Below, piece by piece: positions 9,644 to 18,099 of a stretch of 64,000 nt of DNA (its first letter is position 1; each line of letters starts with the position of its first letter). The notes below the pieces were generated by a model. The model was given only the letters and a program-made list of their open reading frames with translations, was not told where the DNA came from and did not search any database. The DNA is from Galbibacter kalidii (GTDB taxonomy: Bacteria > Bacteroidota > Bacteroidia > Flavobacteriales > Flavobacteriaceae). The position numbers and the translations under genes are program-made. The stretch spans positions 62,001 through 126,000 of the forward strand of contig NZ_JAPFGA010000012.1 in assembly GCF_026241135.1 (NCBI RefSeq). Reading direction: 5' to 3'.

Positions 9644-11377
9644 TTAACTCAAACGAACATCTGAAACCGAAGCTCCTGACGGAATCATCGGGAATACATT
9701 GTCTTCTTTCTCTACACATACCTCTAAGAAATATGCATTTGGAGAAGCAATCATTTCCTGAACAGCCTTAGCCAGATCTTCCCGTTTGGTTACTTTTTTA
9801 GCTTCAATATGATAACCTTGTGCTATGGTTATAAAATCCGGATTGGTCATTTCGGTTGAGGCATAACGCTTGTCAAAAAACAATTGCTGCCACTGACGCA
9901 CCATTCCGAGAAAATCATTGTTAAGCACCACAATTTTTACAGGTACTTTGGTTTGGAATATCGTTCCCAATTCCTGAATGGTCATTTGATAGCCGCCGTC
10001 ACCGATAACCGCTACAACTTCACGTTCGGGAGCTCCCATTTTGGCTCCGATAGCTGCCGGAAGTGCGAACCCCATGGTTCCCAATCCTCCGGAGGTAATG
10101 TTACTTTTTGTGGTATTAAATTTTGCATAGCGACAAGCGATCATTTGATGCTGTCCCACATCCGAAACGATTACGGCTTCCTGCTTGGAAGCATTATTGA
10201 TTTCTTCAATAACCTCACCCATCGTCAAACCTTCTTTTTCCGGATAGATATCGTGTTTTATCACCTTCTCAAATTCGATCTTGTGTTTTTCCTTATACTC
10301 ATTGTGCCATGCCTCATGTTTGTTCTCTTTAATAAGCGGTAGCAATTGTTGCAGGCTTTCTTTTACATCACCCAATACCGGAACATCAGCATGTACGTTT
10401 TTATTGATCTCTGCCGGATCGATTTCAAAATGCAAGACTTTTGCCTGTTTTGCATAAGTATTCAAATCGCCCGTAACACGGTCGTCAAAGCGCATCCCAA
10501 GAGCAATCAAAACATCACATTCGTTAGTCAGCATATTGGGTGCATAGTTCCCATGCATCCCTACCATTCCCACATTAAGCGGATGTGATGATGGCAATGC
10601 GGAAGCTCCAAGGATGGTCCATGCAGCCGGGACACCCGACTTCTCAATCAAGGTTTTTAGTTCCTCTTCTGCTTTTCCTAAAATAATTCCTTGTCCCCAA
10701 ACGATCATAGGTTTTTTAGCGCTATTGATCAATGCCGCAGCTTCTTCAATTTTTGAAGTGTTTACAACTGGTTTTGCAGTATAACTTCTGATCGCAGTAC
10801 ATTTCTGATAATCAAAATCAAACTCTTCAAACTGAGCATTTTTGGTAATATCGATAAGTACAGGACCCGGACGACCAGATCTTGCTATATAAAATGCCTT
10901 TGCCATGATTTCGGGAATTTCAGATGCTTTTGTGATCTGATAGTTCCATTTGGTCACCGGAGTGGAAATTCCAATAATATCGGTCTCCTGAAAAGCATCA
11001 GAACCCAATAAATGGCGAGCCACCTGTCCAGTGATACAAACAATAGGGGTTGAATCTATTTGAGCATCGGCGATACCGGTAATCAAATTGGTAGCTCCGG
11101 GACCTGATGTTGCCATAGCAACACCTACTTTTCCTGAAACCCTGGCATAGCCTTGTGCGGCATGTGTAGCGCCTTGTTCATGACGTGTCAAGACATGGTG
11201 TAATTTATCCCTGAATTTATATAGTTCATCATAAATAGGCATAATTGCCCCTCCAGGATAACCGTAAACGGTTTCAATTCCCTCTGCCAAAAGGCAATGG
11301 ATCACAGCTTCTGCTCCGGAAATCCTTATTGTGGTTCCGTTTATGCTTTCCCCTTTTTTTAGTGTTTTTACTTCCAT
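9644..11377 (-). CDS. ilvB: acetolactate synthase large (catalytic) subunit
   Basis: About 577 residues from the ATG at 11377. An earlier in-frame ATG at 11419 would add 14 residues running almost into the ilvD stop (MIIAAQSVTKRLLL) and is less likely. The ThDP enzyme condenses pyruvate with pyruvate or 2-oxobutanoate. The three expected domains are visible: the N-terminal pyrimidine-binding domain with the catalytic Glu in TRHEQGATHAAQGYAR, the central FAD-type domain, and the C-terminal ThDP-pyrophosphate domain with GDGGYQMTIQELGT...NND. Motifs PGGAIMPIYDEL and TSGPGATNLITG are typical of acetohydroxyacid synthase. It lies 56 bases after ilvD and is followed by its regulatory subunit. Confidence 0.96.
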   Translation of the reverse strand: MEVKTLKKGESINGTTIRISGAEAVIHCLLAEGIETVYGYPGGAIMPIYDELYKFRDKLHHVLTRHEQGATHAAQGYARVSGKVGVAMATSGPGATNLITGIADAQIDSTPIVCITGQVARHLLGSDAFQETDIIGISTPVTKWNYQITKASEIPEIMAKAFYIARSGRPGPVLIDITKNAQFEEFDFDYQKCTAIRSYTAKPVVNTSKIEEAAALINSAKKPMIVWGQGIILGKAEEELKTLIEKSGVPAAWTILGASALPSSHPLNVGMVGMHGNYAPNMLTNECDVLIALGMRFDDRVTGDLNTYAKQAKVLHFEIDPAEINKNVHADVPVLGDVKESLQQLLPLIKENKHEAWHNEYKEKHKIEFEKVIKHDIYPEKEGLTMGEVIEEINNASKQEAVIVSDVGQHQMIACRYAKFNTTKSNITSGGLGTMGFALPAAIGAKMGAPEREVVAVIGDGGYQMTIQELGTIFQTKVPVKIVVLNNDFLGMVRQWQQLFFDKRYASTEMTNPDFITIAQGYHIEAKKVTKREDLAKAVQEMIASPNAYFLEVCVEKEDNVFPMIPSGASVSDVRLS

Positions 11378-11433
11378 AAGTAACAATCTTTTAGTTACGG
11401 ACTGCGCCGCAATTATCAAATTGAGGCTATTGT

Positions 11434-13134
11434 TTAAAATTCATCGGTTACGCAGCCCTGAGAAGCAGATGAAACCGTTTTTGCATATTTATACAATACT
11501 CCTTTTTTAAATTTTAATTCAGGCGCCTTCCATGCCGCCTTACGTTTTGCTAATTCCTCCTCAGTCAATTCAACATTGATGCTGTTCTCTACTGCATCGA
11601 TCGTTATAATATCTCCATCTTGCACCAAGGCTATGTTTCCTCCTGTTTGTGCTTCGGGCGATACGTGTCCCACCACAAACCCGTGAGATCCTCCAGAGAA
11701 ACGTCCGTCGGTAATCAAAGCCACATCTTTCCCAAGCCCGGCACCCATAATGGCTGCAGTAGGCTTCAACATTTCCGGCATTCCGGGACCTCCCTTCGGA
11801 CCTTCATAGCGGATGACGACGACGTCTCCTTTTTCTACCTCACCATTTTTAATACCGTCGTTGGCATCATATTCCCCTTCAAAAACCTTAGCCTTTCCTT
11901 TAAAATAAAGTCCCTCTTTTCCTGTGATCTTAGCCACAGCTCCCTCTTCAGCAAGGTTTCCATACAAAATGCGGAGGTGTCCGCTTTCTTTGATCGGATC
12001 TTCAACTGTTTTTATGATCTCCTGACCTTCGGTCAAGTCGTCAACATCCAATAGGTTTTCTGCCAGTGTCTTTCCGGTGACTGTCAAACAATCGCCGTGT
12101 AGCATTCCTTTCTTCAGCATATATTTCAATACTGCGGGAACACCTCCAACCTTATGCAGGTCTTCCATCACATATTTTCCACTGGGTTTTAAATCTGATA
12201 TAAACGGCGTGGTATCACTAATTCTCTGAAAATCTTCCAAAGTAAATTCCACATTTGCTGCTTTGGCAATTGCCAAAAAGTGAAGTACTGCATTGGTAGA
12301 ACCTCCCAAGACCGTTACCAAACGAATGGCATTCTCCAACGATTTTCTGGTTACTATATCTGATGGTTTTATATCCTTTTCCAATAAATTGCGAACGGCC
12401 TCACCCGCTGCTTCGCTCTCTATATTTTTCTCTTTGCTCACAGCCGGGGTTGATGAATTGTATGGCAATGCCATCCCAAGTGCCTCAATGGCCGATGCCA
12501 TAGTGTTTGCCGTATACATCCCTCCACAGGCTCCTGCCCCGGGACAAGCATGGTGCACCACTCCTTTGAATTCTTCTTGGGTAATGGTTCCCGCCACTTT
12601 TTGCCCCCAAGCTTCAAAAGCAGAAACAACATCCAGTTTTTTTCCTTTGTGACATCCTGCAGCAATAGTTCCTCCATAAACCAATACTGATGGTCTGTCT
12701 AAACGAAGCATTGCCATCAATGCTCCGGGCATATTTTTATCACAACCAACCACAGTAACCAATCCGTCGTATCTCATCGCCTGTACTACCGTTTCTACCG
12801 AATCGGCAATAATATCCCTGGAGGGTAATGAAAAACGCATTCCTGGAGTTCCCATGGAAATTCCGTCACTCACCCCGATCGAATTAAAAATGAGTCCTAC
12901 CATATCAGCATTCTGAACCCCTTTTTTCACATCTTTAGACAGGTCGTTCAGGTGCATATTACACGGGTTTCCTTCATATCCGGTGCTGGCTATACCCACA
13001 AACGGCTTTTGAAGATCCTCATCGGTTAATCCCAAAGCGTGCAACATGGCTTGAGCCGCCGGTTGCGTCGGGTCTTGTGTTACTTGCTTGCTATACTTGT
13101 TTAAATTCACTTTAAATGTTAAATTTTTCGACAA
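11434..13134 (-). CDS. ilvD: dihydroxy-acid dehydratase
   Basis: 566 residues. It dehydrates dihydroxyisovalerate and dihydroxymethylvalerate to the 2-oxo acids. The three Fe-S ligand cysteines appear as [18 protein letters not shown] and [16 protein letters not shown]. The C-terminal swivel domain carries GGPGMPEM and [12 protein letters not shown], the latter with the catalytic Ser. The ATG at 13134 gives an N-terminus about nine residues longer than the usual MELNKYSK-type start ([16 protein letters not shown]), so a start at a later codon cannot be excluded. First structural gene of the ilv operon; the 5' leader contains two attenuators and a dispersed repeat. Confidence 0.96.
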   Translation of the reverse strand: MSKNLTFKVNLNKYSKQVTQDPTQPAAQAMLHALGLTDEDLQKPFVGIASTGYEGNPCNMHLNDLSKDVKKGVQNADMVGLIFNSIGVSDGISMGTPGMRFSLPSRDIIADSVETVVQAMRYDGLVTVVGCDKNMPGALMAMLRLDRPSVLVYGGTIAAGCHKGKKLDVVSAFEAWGQKVAGTITQEEFKGVVHHACPGAGACGGMYTANTMASAIEALGMALPYNSSTPAVSKEKNIESEAAGEAVRNLLEKDIKPSDIVTRKSLENAIRLVTVLGGSTNAVLHFLAIAKAANVEFTLEDFQRISDTTPFISDLKPSGKYVMEDLHKVGGVPAVLKYMLKKGMLHGDCLTVTGKTLAENLLDVDDLTEGQEIIKTVEDPIKESGHLRILYGNLAEEGAVAKITGKEGLYFKGKAKVFEGEYDANDGIKNGEVEKGDVVVIRYEGPKGGPGMPEMLKPTAAIMGAGLGKDVALITDGRFSGGSHGFVVGHVSPEAQTGGNIALVQDGDIITIDAVENSINVELTEEELAKRKAAWKAPELKFKKGVLYKYAKTVSSASQGCVTDEF

Positions 13135-13344
13135 TTATTAATTATATTCAAATTTATATTAATGTATTTTCAAGGTTTACTTCTTTTTATTTCTAATTTT
13201 AAATCCAACGTTCGATATAAATAGTTATCTTTTTGATAATCAGGCAAATAACTTTATTTTTTTAGGACATTCAACCTTTATTTTTTATACAATTTAATCC
13301 CCGATTGTTATTTATTTACCCCCAAATAAACAGCTCAAACATTC

Positions 13345-13460
13345 AAATCAACTGCCTCGGGACAAGCCTGTATACCGACAAAAGCAGGCCCACATGGTAT
13401 TCAAATAAATTTTACTTTGGCTCATTTCGATGTAAAACATCGGAAAATTAAACCCTCTTA
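13345..13460 (-). repeat. hairpin repeat family H, copy in the ilv leader
   Basis: Read on the minus strand, this segment aligns along nearly its full length with the element at 26081-26225. Shared blocks include ATCGAAATGAG, TTTGAATAC, GTGGGCCTGC, ACAGGCTT, CCGAGG and AGTTGATTT. It lacks the first few bases and the CCTGAC...GTCAGG hairpin of the full copy. It keeps the second hairpin as CGATGT TTT ACATCG, with a compensated pair compared with CGATGC TCT GCATCG at 26129. It lies between the second attenuator and ilvD, so it is transcribed as part of the ilv leader. Confidence 0.8.
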
Positions 13461-13470
13461 GTCGGCAACA

Positions 13471-13504
13471 AAAAAGCCTGTATCTCGATTGACACAGGCT
13501 TTTG
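13471..13504 (-). terminator. ilv attenuator terminator 2
   Basis: On the minus strand AAAAGCCTGT pairs with ACAGGCTTTT across an 11-base loop and is followed by a T run (13466-13475 region reads AAAAAA on the plus strand). It lies 27 bases after the stop of leader peptide 2. Confidence 0.85.
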
Positions 13505-13530
13505 TATAAAACATAGTCTCCCGTATCAAC

Positions 13531-13584
13531 TCAGCACGAGTTAATAATGACGATAATGGCTATGATAATGTTCTTGATATTCAT
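13531..13584 (-). CDS. ilv operon leader peptide 2
   Basis: A 17-codon frame, MNIKNIIIAIIVIINSC, with eight Ile and one Val. It ends 27 bases before an intrinsic terminator and lies between attenuator 1 and ilvD. Such a run of Ile codons directly ahead of a terminator and an ilv operon is the hallmark of ribosome-mediated attenuation: when charged Ile-tRNA is short, the ribosome stalls and the terminator cannot form. The peptide itself needs no function. Seen: frame, codon content, terminator. Inferred: the regulation. Confidence 0.85.
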   Translation of the reverse strand: MNIKNIIIAIIVIINSC

Positions 13585-13597
13585 TCTGTTATATACT

Positions 13598-13626
13598 AAA
13601 AAAGCCTCCCGAATCCGGAAGGCTTT
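13598..13626 (-). terminator. ilv attenuator terminator 1
   Basis: In the minus-strand RNA, AAAGCCUUCCGG pairs with the complement segment CGGGAGGCUUU around a small GAUU loop (one G-U pair) and is followed by six U. It lies 35 bases after the stop of leader peptide 1. Confidence 0.87.
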
Positions 13627-13660
13627 GTCTAATTATTTAAATAATACACATTCCTTCCTC

Positions 13661-13720
13661 TCACAGTGAAATAATCACCACGACAATGACAGAAATGATA
13701 TTAATGATTTGCTTATGCAT
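13661..13720 (-). CDS. ilv operon leader peptide 1
   Basis: A 19-codon frame, MHKQIINIISVIVVVIISL, with seven Ile, four Val and one Leu. It is followed at 35 bases by an intrinsic terminator. It is the first of two tandem leader peptides ahead of ilvD and, with its Val cluster, could sense valine as well as isoleucine; leader 2 senses mainly isoleucine. A possible -7 element TAATATTG (one mismatch to TAnnTTTG) lies at 13726-13733 on the minus strand. It would place the transcript start almost at the ATG, so the leader could be translated from a leaderless or nearly leaderless message. Confidence 0.87.
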   Translation of the reverse strand: MHKQIINIISVIVVVIISL

Positions 13721-13776
13721 CACTGCAATATTAGATATAATTTCTATATTGAAAAAACTTTTTTAGTTTAAATTTT

Positions 13777-15156
13777 ATGTCAGTAACCGCCCAAACTATT
13801 ATTTCAGCACAGAAAAAATACTTTTCTGATGGCAAAACAGTCGATCTGAAGTATCGAAAATCCTTTTTGAAAAAATTGAAGGGAGAGGTCATTTCCAAAG
13901 AAAAAGCTATCTGCAAAGCCCTATATGACGATTTTGGAAAATCTGAATTTGAATCTTTACTGACCGAAACACAGATCATTATTGCCGAACTGAACGACGC
14001 TATAAAAAACCTTAAAAAATGGGCAAAACCCAAAAGAGTACGTCCGTCACTGGTTAATTTTCCTTCCTCAGCAAAAATCATTAAAGAGCCCTATGGTACG
14101 GTACTCATTATTGCTCCGTGGAATTACCCATTTCAACTTGCCCTTTCACCGCTTATTGGTGCGATTGCCGCCGGAAATACTGCTGTAATAAAACCTTCGG
14201 AATTGGTGCCGAACACCTCAAAAATAACAGCAGACATCATTAAAAATGTCTTTTCTGAAGAACATGTTGCCGTTGTTGAAGGCGGAAAGGAAACGGCGCA
14301 AGCTTTACTGAATGAAAAGTGGGATTATATCTTTTTTACCGGAAGTCCGAAAATCGGTAGGATCGTCTATCAAGCTGCTGCAAAGCACCTCACCCCTGTA
14401 ACACTCGAACTGGGTGGTAAAAATCCGTGTATAGTTGACGAAACAGCCAATATTCGCCTTGCAGCCAAGCGTATTGTTTGGGGAAAATTTTTAAATGGCG
14501 GACAAACTTGTATTGCTCCCGATTACCTCCTTGTTCATCAAAATATACGATGTGAACTCATCAATGCTTTAAAGGAAGAAATTTTATTGGCCTATTCAGA
14601 AAATCCCCAAACATCTCCTGATTACCCACGAATTATCAATAACGGACATTTTGAAAGGCTTTTAGTGTTATTGGAAAACCAAAATGTAGTATTTGGAGGA
14701 AAAACTGATAAAAAAGAGCGTTACATAGCCCCTACCCTAATCAGCGAGCCTAAAATGGACAGTCCGATGATGCAAGAAGAGATTTTCGGTCCGATTTTAC
14801 CCATCCTTAGCTATATAGACGAACAACAAATAAAAGACACTATCACAACCTATGAAAAACCGCTATCGCTTTATGTGTTCTCTAAAAAATCCGGTTTTTA
14901 TAAAAAGATCATTCGTCAATACGCTTTTGGCGGTGGAACCATTAACGATACTGTAGTTCATTTTGCCAACAAGCGCCTTCCCTTTGGTGGTGTAGGCCAT
15001 AGCGGAATAGGTGCCTATCACGGAAAAAAGAGTTTTGATACTTTCTCTCATCAAAAATCAGTTGTGAAGCGAGGGAATTGGCTTGATATTCCGTTGCGGT
15101 ATGCTCCTTATGGAAAGAAAATAAAATGGGCAAAAAAGCTTGGGAAATTCATGTAA
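13777..15156 (+). CDS. aldehyde dehydrogenase, class 3-like
   Basis: 459 residues, NAD(P)-dependent aldehyde dehydrogenase of the short ALDH3/coniferyl type that lacks the long N-terminal arm. Catalytic Cys 245 is in NGGQTCIAPDY and Glu 211 in LELGGKNPC. The cofactor segment is APWNYPFQLALSPLIGAIAAGNTAV; FTGSPKIGR gives the Rossmann turn. The C-terminus LPFGGVGHSGIGAYHGKKSFDTFSH is the ALDH3 signature, and basic residues follow (KKIKWAKKLGKFM). The substrate is likely a medium-chain or aromatic aldehyde, but nothing here decides it. It is transcribed away from the ilv leader; only 56 bases separate its ATG from the first leader ATG. (Motifs are spelled only in part; key residues are Cys 245 and Glu 211.). 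Confidence 0.92.
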   Translation: MSVTAQTIISAQKKYFSDGKTVDLKYRKSFLKKLKGEVISKEKAICKALYDDFGKSEFESLLTETQIIIAELNDAIKNLKKWAKPKRVRPSLVNFPSSAKIIKEPYGTVLIIAPWNYPFQLALSPLIGAIAAGNTAVIKPSELVPNTSKITADIIKNVFSEEHVAVVEGGKETAQALLNEKWDYIFFTGSPKIGRIVYQAAAKHLTPVTLELGGKNPCIVDETANIRLAAKRIVWGKFLNGGQTCIAPDYLLVHQNIRCELINALKEEILLAYSENPQTSPDYPRIINNGHFERLLVLLENQNVVFGGKTDKKERYIAPTLISEPKMDSPMMQEEIFGPILPILSYIDEQQIKDTITTYEKPLSLYVFSKKSGFYKKIIRQYAFGGGTINDTVVHFANKRLPFGGVGHSGIGAYHGKKSFDTFSHQKSVVKRGNWLDIPLRYAPYGKKIKWAKKLGKFM

Positions 15157-15229
15157 ATCATATCCTTTTTGCGAAAATAAACCACTTTGAGCTTCAAATC
15201 CATAGGTTACAGACCGAAAGTTTGTTTTT

Positions 15230-15278
15230 GCCACGGATACACTAATAATTTTTAAATAGCCATTAGTGTATCCGTAGC
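15230..15278. repeat. inverted repeat between aldehyde dehydrogenase and efflux genes
   Basis: GCCACGGATACACTAAT (15230-15246) and its near-complement (15262-15278, 16 of 17) form a hairpin with a 15-base AT-rich loop. Sequences of this GCCACGGATACAC type are dispersed in many Bacteroidota genomes. No T run follows, so it is probably not an intrinsic terminator. I see nothing else in the 15157-15458 gap except an AT-rich stretch that must hold the efflux promoter. Confidence 0.65.
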
Positions 15279-15458
15279 TAAAGTTTATGAAAATCAATTC
15301 CTGTAATTATTGGGAGAAAAAGCTCCAAAATTTTGGAGGCTGGGTTTGAACTTATAATATAATAATAAATCACCTGTCAGGGTTATTAACTTTTTTTATT
15401 TTGAAAACCTTTTTTTAAATGGTAAATTGTAGTTCGTTGATAATCAGAATATCAAAAA

Positions 15459-16883
15459 TTGAAACATCTACATATTAGGTTTGAGGCGCTTGTCAACCGG
15501 TATCCACGACATATGTGGATGCCCTTACTTTTTTGTGCCATTTTGTTATTTACATGTTGCGCCCCGAAATTAGATACGGTTGAAGCTCCTATAAACGACC
15601 CTCAAGAATTTTCATATACGGGAACGGAAGTAATTCCTGAAAAATGGTGGACTGTTTTTAATGACGACCAACTAAACACCCTTATAGATTCAGCCCTTAA
15701 TCGAAATCTTAATCTTGCTGCAACTTGGGAGCAGGTTATGGAAGCTCACGCCATTAGACGAAGCGAAGCCTCATTTCTTTGGCCACAACTTGATGCAAAT
15801 TTGCAAACAGGAATTAGCAGACCAAAACCAGATTTTGCCGGTGGGGAAAATACCCAGTTAGGTCTTTCTGCTTCCTACGAACTAGACCTCTGGGGGCGGT
15901 TACGATCCAGCAAACAGGCTGCCAATTTTCGTTTGGAGGCCTCTTATTTTGATTATCAAACTGCTGCAATGACCCTTTCTGCTGAAATTGCCACAACTTG
16001 GTTTCAATACTTAACGGCCATGCAGCAATTACAACTTGCAAAAAAACAGATTGAAACCAATGAGGATATCATGAAATTGATTCGTGTTCGTTTTAGTGGA
16101 GGAACAATACGTGGTACAGATATCTTGCGACAGCAACAGCTTTTAGAAGCTACTCACAATCAAAGAATAGTTTACGAAACCAATGTTGAATTATTTAAAA
16201 ATCAGCTAGCTATATTGTTGGGAAAACCACCTCAAAATACGCTTCAATTAAAATCTGCCACATTACCAGAACTCCCTTCAATCCCGGAAACCGGTTTGCC
16301 GTTAGACCTTATTCGCCGGCGACCAGATGTGCAACAAGCATATAATCTAGTGCTAGCGGCAGACAGAGATATGGCTTCAGCCATTGCAAGCCGATACCCA
16401 CGACTTACATTAACCGCTGCTACCCAATTGCGTTCCAACGACTTCAATAACTTATTTCAAGAATGGGCCTATACCTTGGGAGCTAACATAATAGCCCCAT
16501 TAATTTACGGCGGCAGGCTTAATGCTGAAGTAGATCGTACCGAAGCTATTAAAAACCAGACCCTCTATCAATATGGACAGACAGTATTAACAGCTTTCCG
16601 GGAAGTCGAAGATGCCTTAATCCGGGAACAAAAACAAAAAGAACAAATTGCGGTGTTAGAGAAACGATTGGATTTGGCACAAAAGACAAATCGACAGTTG
16701 CGTATTGAATTTGTAAATGGTTTGAGCGAATATTTAGATGTACTGCTTGCCTTAGATCAAGAGCAACAATTGCGAAGGGATATGCTTTCAGCAAAACAAG
16801 AACTATTGAGCATAAGAATTTCGCTCTATCGTGCGCTGGCAGGAGCCTTCGAAACGAGCAGGGAAAGTGAACTAGAACAATAA
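15459..16883 (+). CDS. outer-membrane efflux channel, TolC/NodT-type lipoprotein
   Basis: 474 residues from a TTG start; an ATG at 15513 would give a more ordinary signal peptide (MWMPLLFCAILLFTCCAPK) with lipobox FTCC. I list the longer form, but the shorter one is quite possible. The rest is a two-repeat outer-membrane efflux protein: EKWWTVFNDDQLNTLIDSALNRN at the start of repeat 1, LSASYELDLWGRLRS and LPLDLIRRRPDVQQA as NodT-family signatures, and YGQTVLTAFREVEDAL near the end of repeat 2. It would form the exit duct of the RND pump encoded by the next two genes, which follow at 10 bases and by overlap. Confidence 0.92.
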   Translation: MKHLHIRFEALVNRYPRHMWMPLLFCAILLFTCCAPKLDTVEAPINDPQEFSYTGTEVIPEKWWTVFNDDQLNTLIDSALNRNLNLAATWEQVMEAHAIRRSEASFLWPQLDANLQTGISRPKPDFAGGENTQLGLSASYELDLWGRLRSSKQAANFRLEASYFDYQTAAMTLSAEIATTWFQYLTAMQQLQLAKKQIETNEDIMKLIRVRFSGGTIRGTDILRQQQLLEATHNQRIVYETNVELFKNQLAILLGKPPQNTLQLKSATLPELPSIPETGLPLDLIRRRPDVQQAYNLVLAADRDMASAIASRYPRLTLTAATQLRSNDFNNLFQEWAYTLGANIIAPLIYGGRLNAEVDRTEAIKNQTLYQYGQTVLTAFREVEDALIREQKQKEQIAVLEKRLDLAQKTNRQLRIEFVNGLSEYLDVLLALDQEQQLRRDMLSAKQELLSIRISLYRALAGAFETSRESELEQ

Positions 16884-16893
16884 CCAAGAGACC

Positions 16894-18099
16894 ATGAGTA
16901 GAAAAAAGATCATCCTTATCTGTTTAGTCATTTTATTTGCAGCCATCGTGATCATCACCATTATTTTCTTAACCGAACCAACGGCAAAAAGTGAAGGTGC
17001 AGTTAAAGAATCGGCCATGTTGGTAAACATTGTAGAAGTCGAAAAAGGCAACTTTAAACCTACCATTGTGGTAACAGGTACAGTTCGCCCCATAGAAGAT
17101 GTAATGATAAGTCCGTTGGTAAATGGACAAGTAATACGCCGTGACCCAAACTTTGCTCCGGGCGGATTTTTAAAAAAAGGGGAAGCGCTGTTACAAATTG
17201 ATCCTTCCGATTACCAAAATACTTTGGAACTCAGAAAAAGTGAACTGCTACAAGCTAAAACCAATGTAGAAATTGAAATGGGACGGCAATTTATTGCTGA
17301 GCAAGATTTGAAATTGATTGAAGGCGACACCCTTTCACAAAATCAACAAGATCTTGTGCTACGGAAACCACAGTTAAACGCCATTAAAGCAACCGTCATA
17401 TCAGCGCAAGCTGCAGTGAATCAGGCTCAGCTAGATTTGAAACGAACTACCCTTCGCGTTCCTTTTGACGCACATATCATTAATCAAAATGTAACCGTAG
17501 GTTCACAAGTAGCTCCGGGCGATAATCTGGGGCGTTTGGTAGGTACCGATTTTTATTGGGTAGAGGTTACAGTTCCTCTTGGAAAGTTAAAATGGCTTTC
17601 TTTCCCCGATTCTAAAAAGGAACAGGGTTCAAGTGTAAGAATTAGGAATGTAACCGCTTGGCCCAAAGGAGAATATCGAACCGGTTTTTTAGACAAACAA
17701 ATAGGGGCATTAAACAATCAAACACGTTTGGCAAGGGTACTTGTGCGTATCCCCGATCCATTAGCGCTTAAAGAATCGCAACAGGACAAACCAAAATTGA
17801 TCATCGGTTCCTTTGTAGAGACCCGGATTCAAGGAAAAACTATTCAAGATGCTATTCGTATCGATCGTGATTATGTTCGAAACAACAATACGGTTTGGGT
17901 AATGGAAGAAGGAAAATTAGCCATAAAAGAAGTAACTATACCATTGACCGATGCTGAATATGCCTATATCAGTAATGGTATAGAAGACAATGCGAAAGTG
18001 GTGACCACCAATTTAAGCACTGTAGCTTCAGGAATACCTTTACGCACAGAAATAGATTCCTCCGAAACCAAAAAGAATCGACAAGAAATGAGTGATTAA
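16894..18099 (+). CDS. RND efflux periplasmic adaptor (membrane fusion protein)
   Basis: 401 residues. An N-terminal membrane anchor (residues 5-27, [20 protein letters not shown]) is followed by the barrel-sandwich/lipoyl half-motif [20 protein letters not shown], a helical hairpin (about 100-170), the second lipoyl half ([32 protein letters not shown], in part), and beta-barrel and membrane-proximal domains. This is the HlyD/MexA-like adaptor that joins the inner-membrane pump to the outer channel. Its stop codon overlaps the start of the pump gene, so translation is coupled. No Cys lipobox is present. Confidence 0.92.
   Translation: MSRKKIILICLVILFAAIVIITIIFLTEPTAKSEGAVKESAMLVNIVEVEKGNFKPTIVVTGTVRPIEDVMISPLVNGQVIRRDPNFAPGGFLKKGEALLQIDPSDYQNTLELRKSELLQAKTNVEIEMGRQFIAEQDLKLIEGDTLSQNQQDLVLRKPQLNAIKATVISAQAAVNQAQLDLKRTTLRVPFDAHIINQNVTVGSQVAPGDNLGRLVGTDFYWVEVTVPLGKLKWLSFPDSKKEQGSSVRIRNVTAWPKGEYRTGFLDKQIGALNNQTRLARVLVRIPDPLALKESQQDKPKLIIGSFVETRIQGKTIQDAIRIDRDYVRNNNTVWVMEEGKLAIKEVTIPLTDAEYAYISNGIEDNAKVVTTNLSTVASGIPLRTEIDSSETKKNRQEMSD

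Noticed and set aside
9884-10342. 152-codon plus-strand frame opposite ilvB
   Set aside because: Antisense shadow of the strongly supported acetolactate synthase gene.
13731-14081. 116-codon minus-strand frame opposite the aldehyde dehydrogenase start, upstream of the ilv leader
   Set aside because: It is antisense to a clear enzyme gene, and its low-complexity translation reflects the AT-rich strand.
15230-15278. Inverted repeat as terminator for the aldehyde dehydrogenase gene
   Set aside because: Good stem, but an AT-rich 15-base loop and no T run. Listed as a repeat only.
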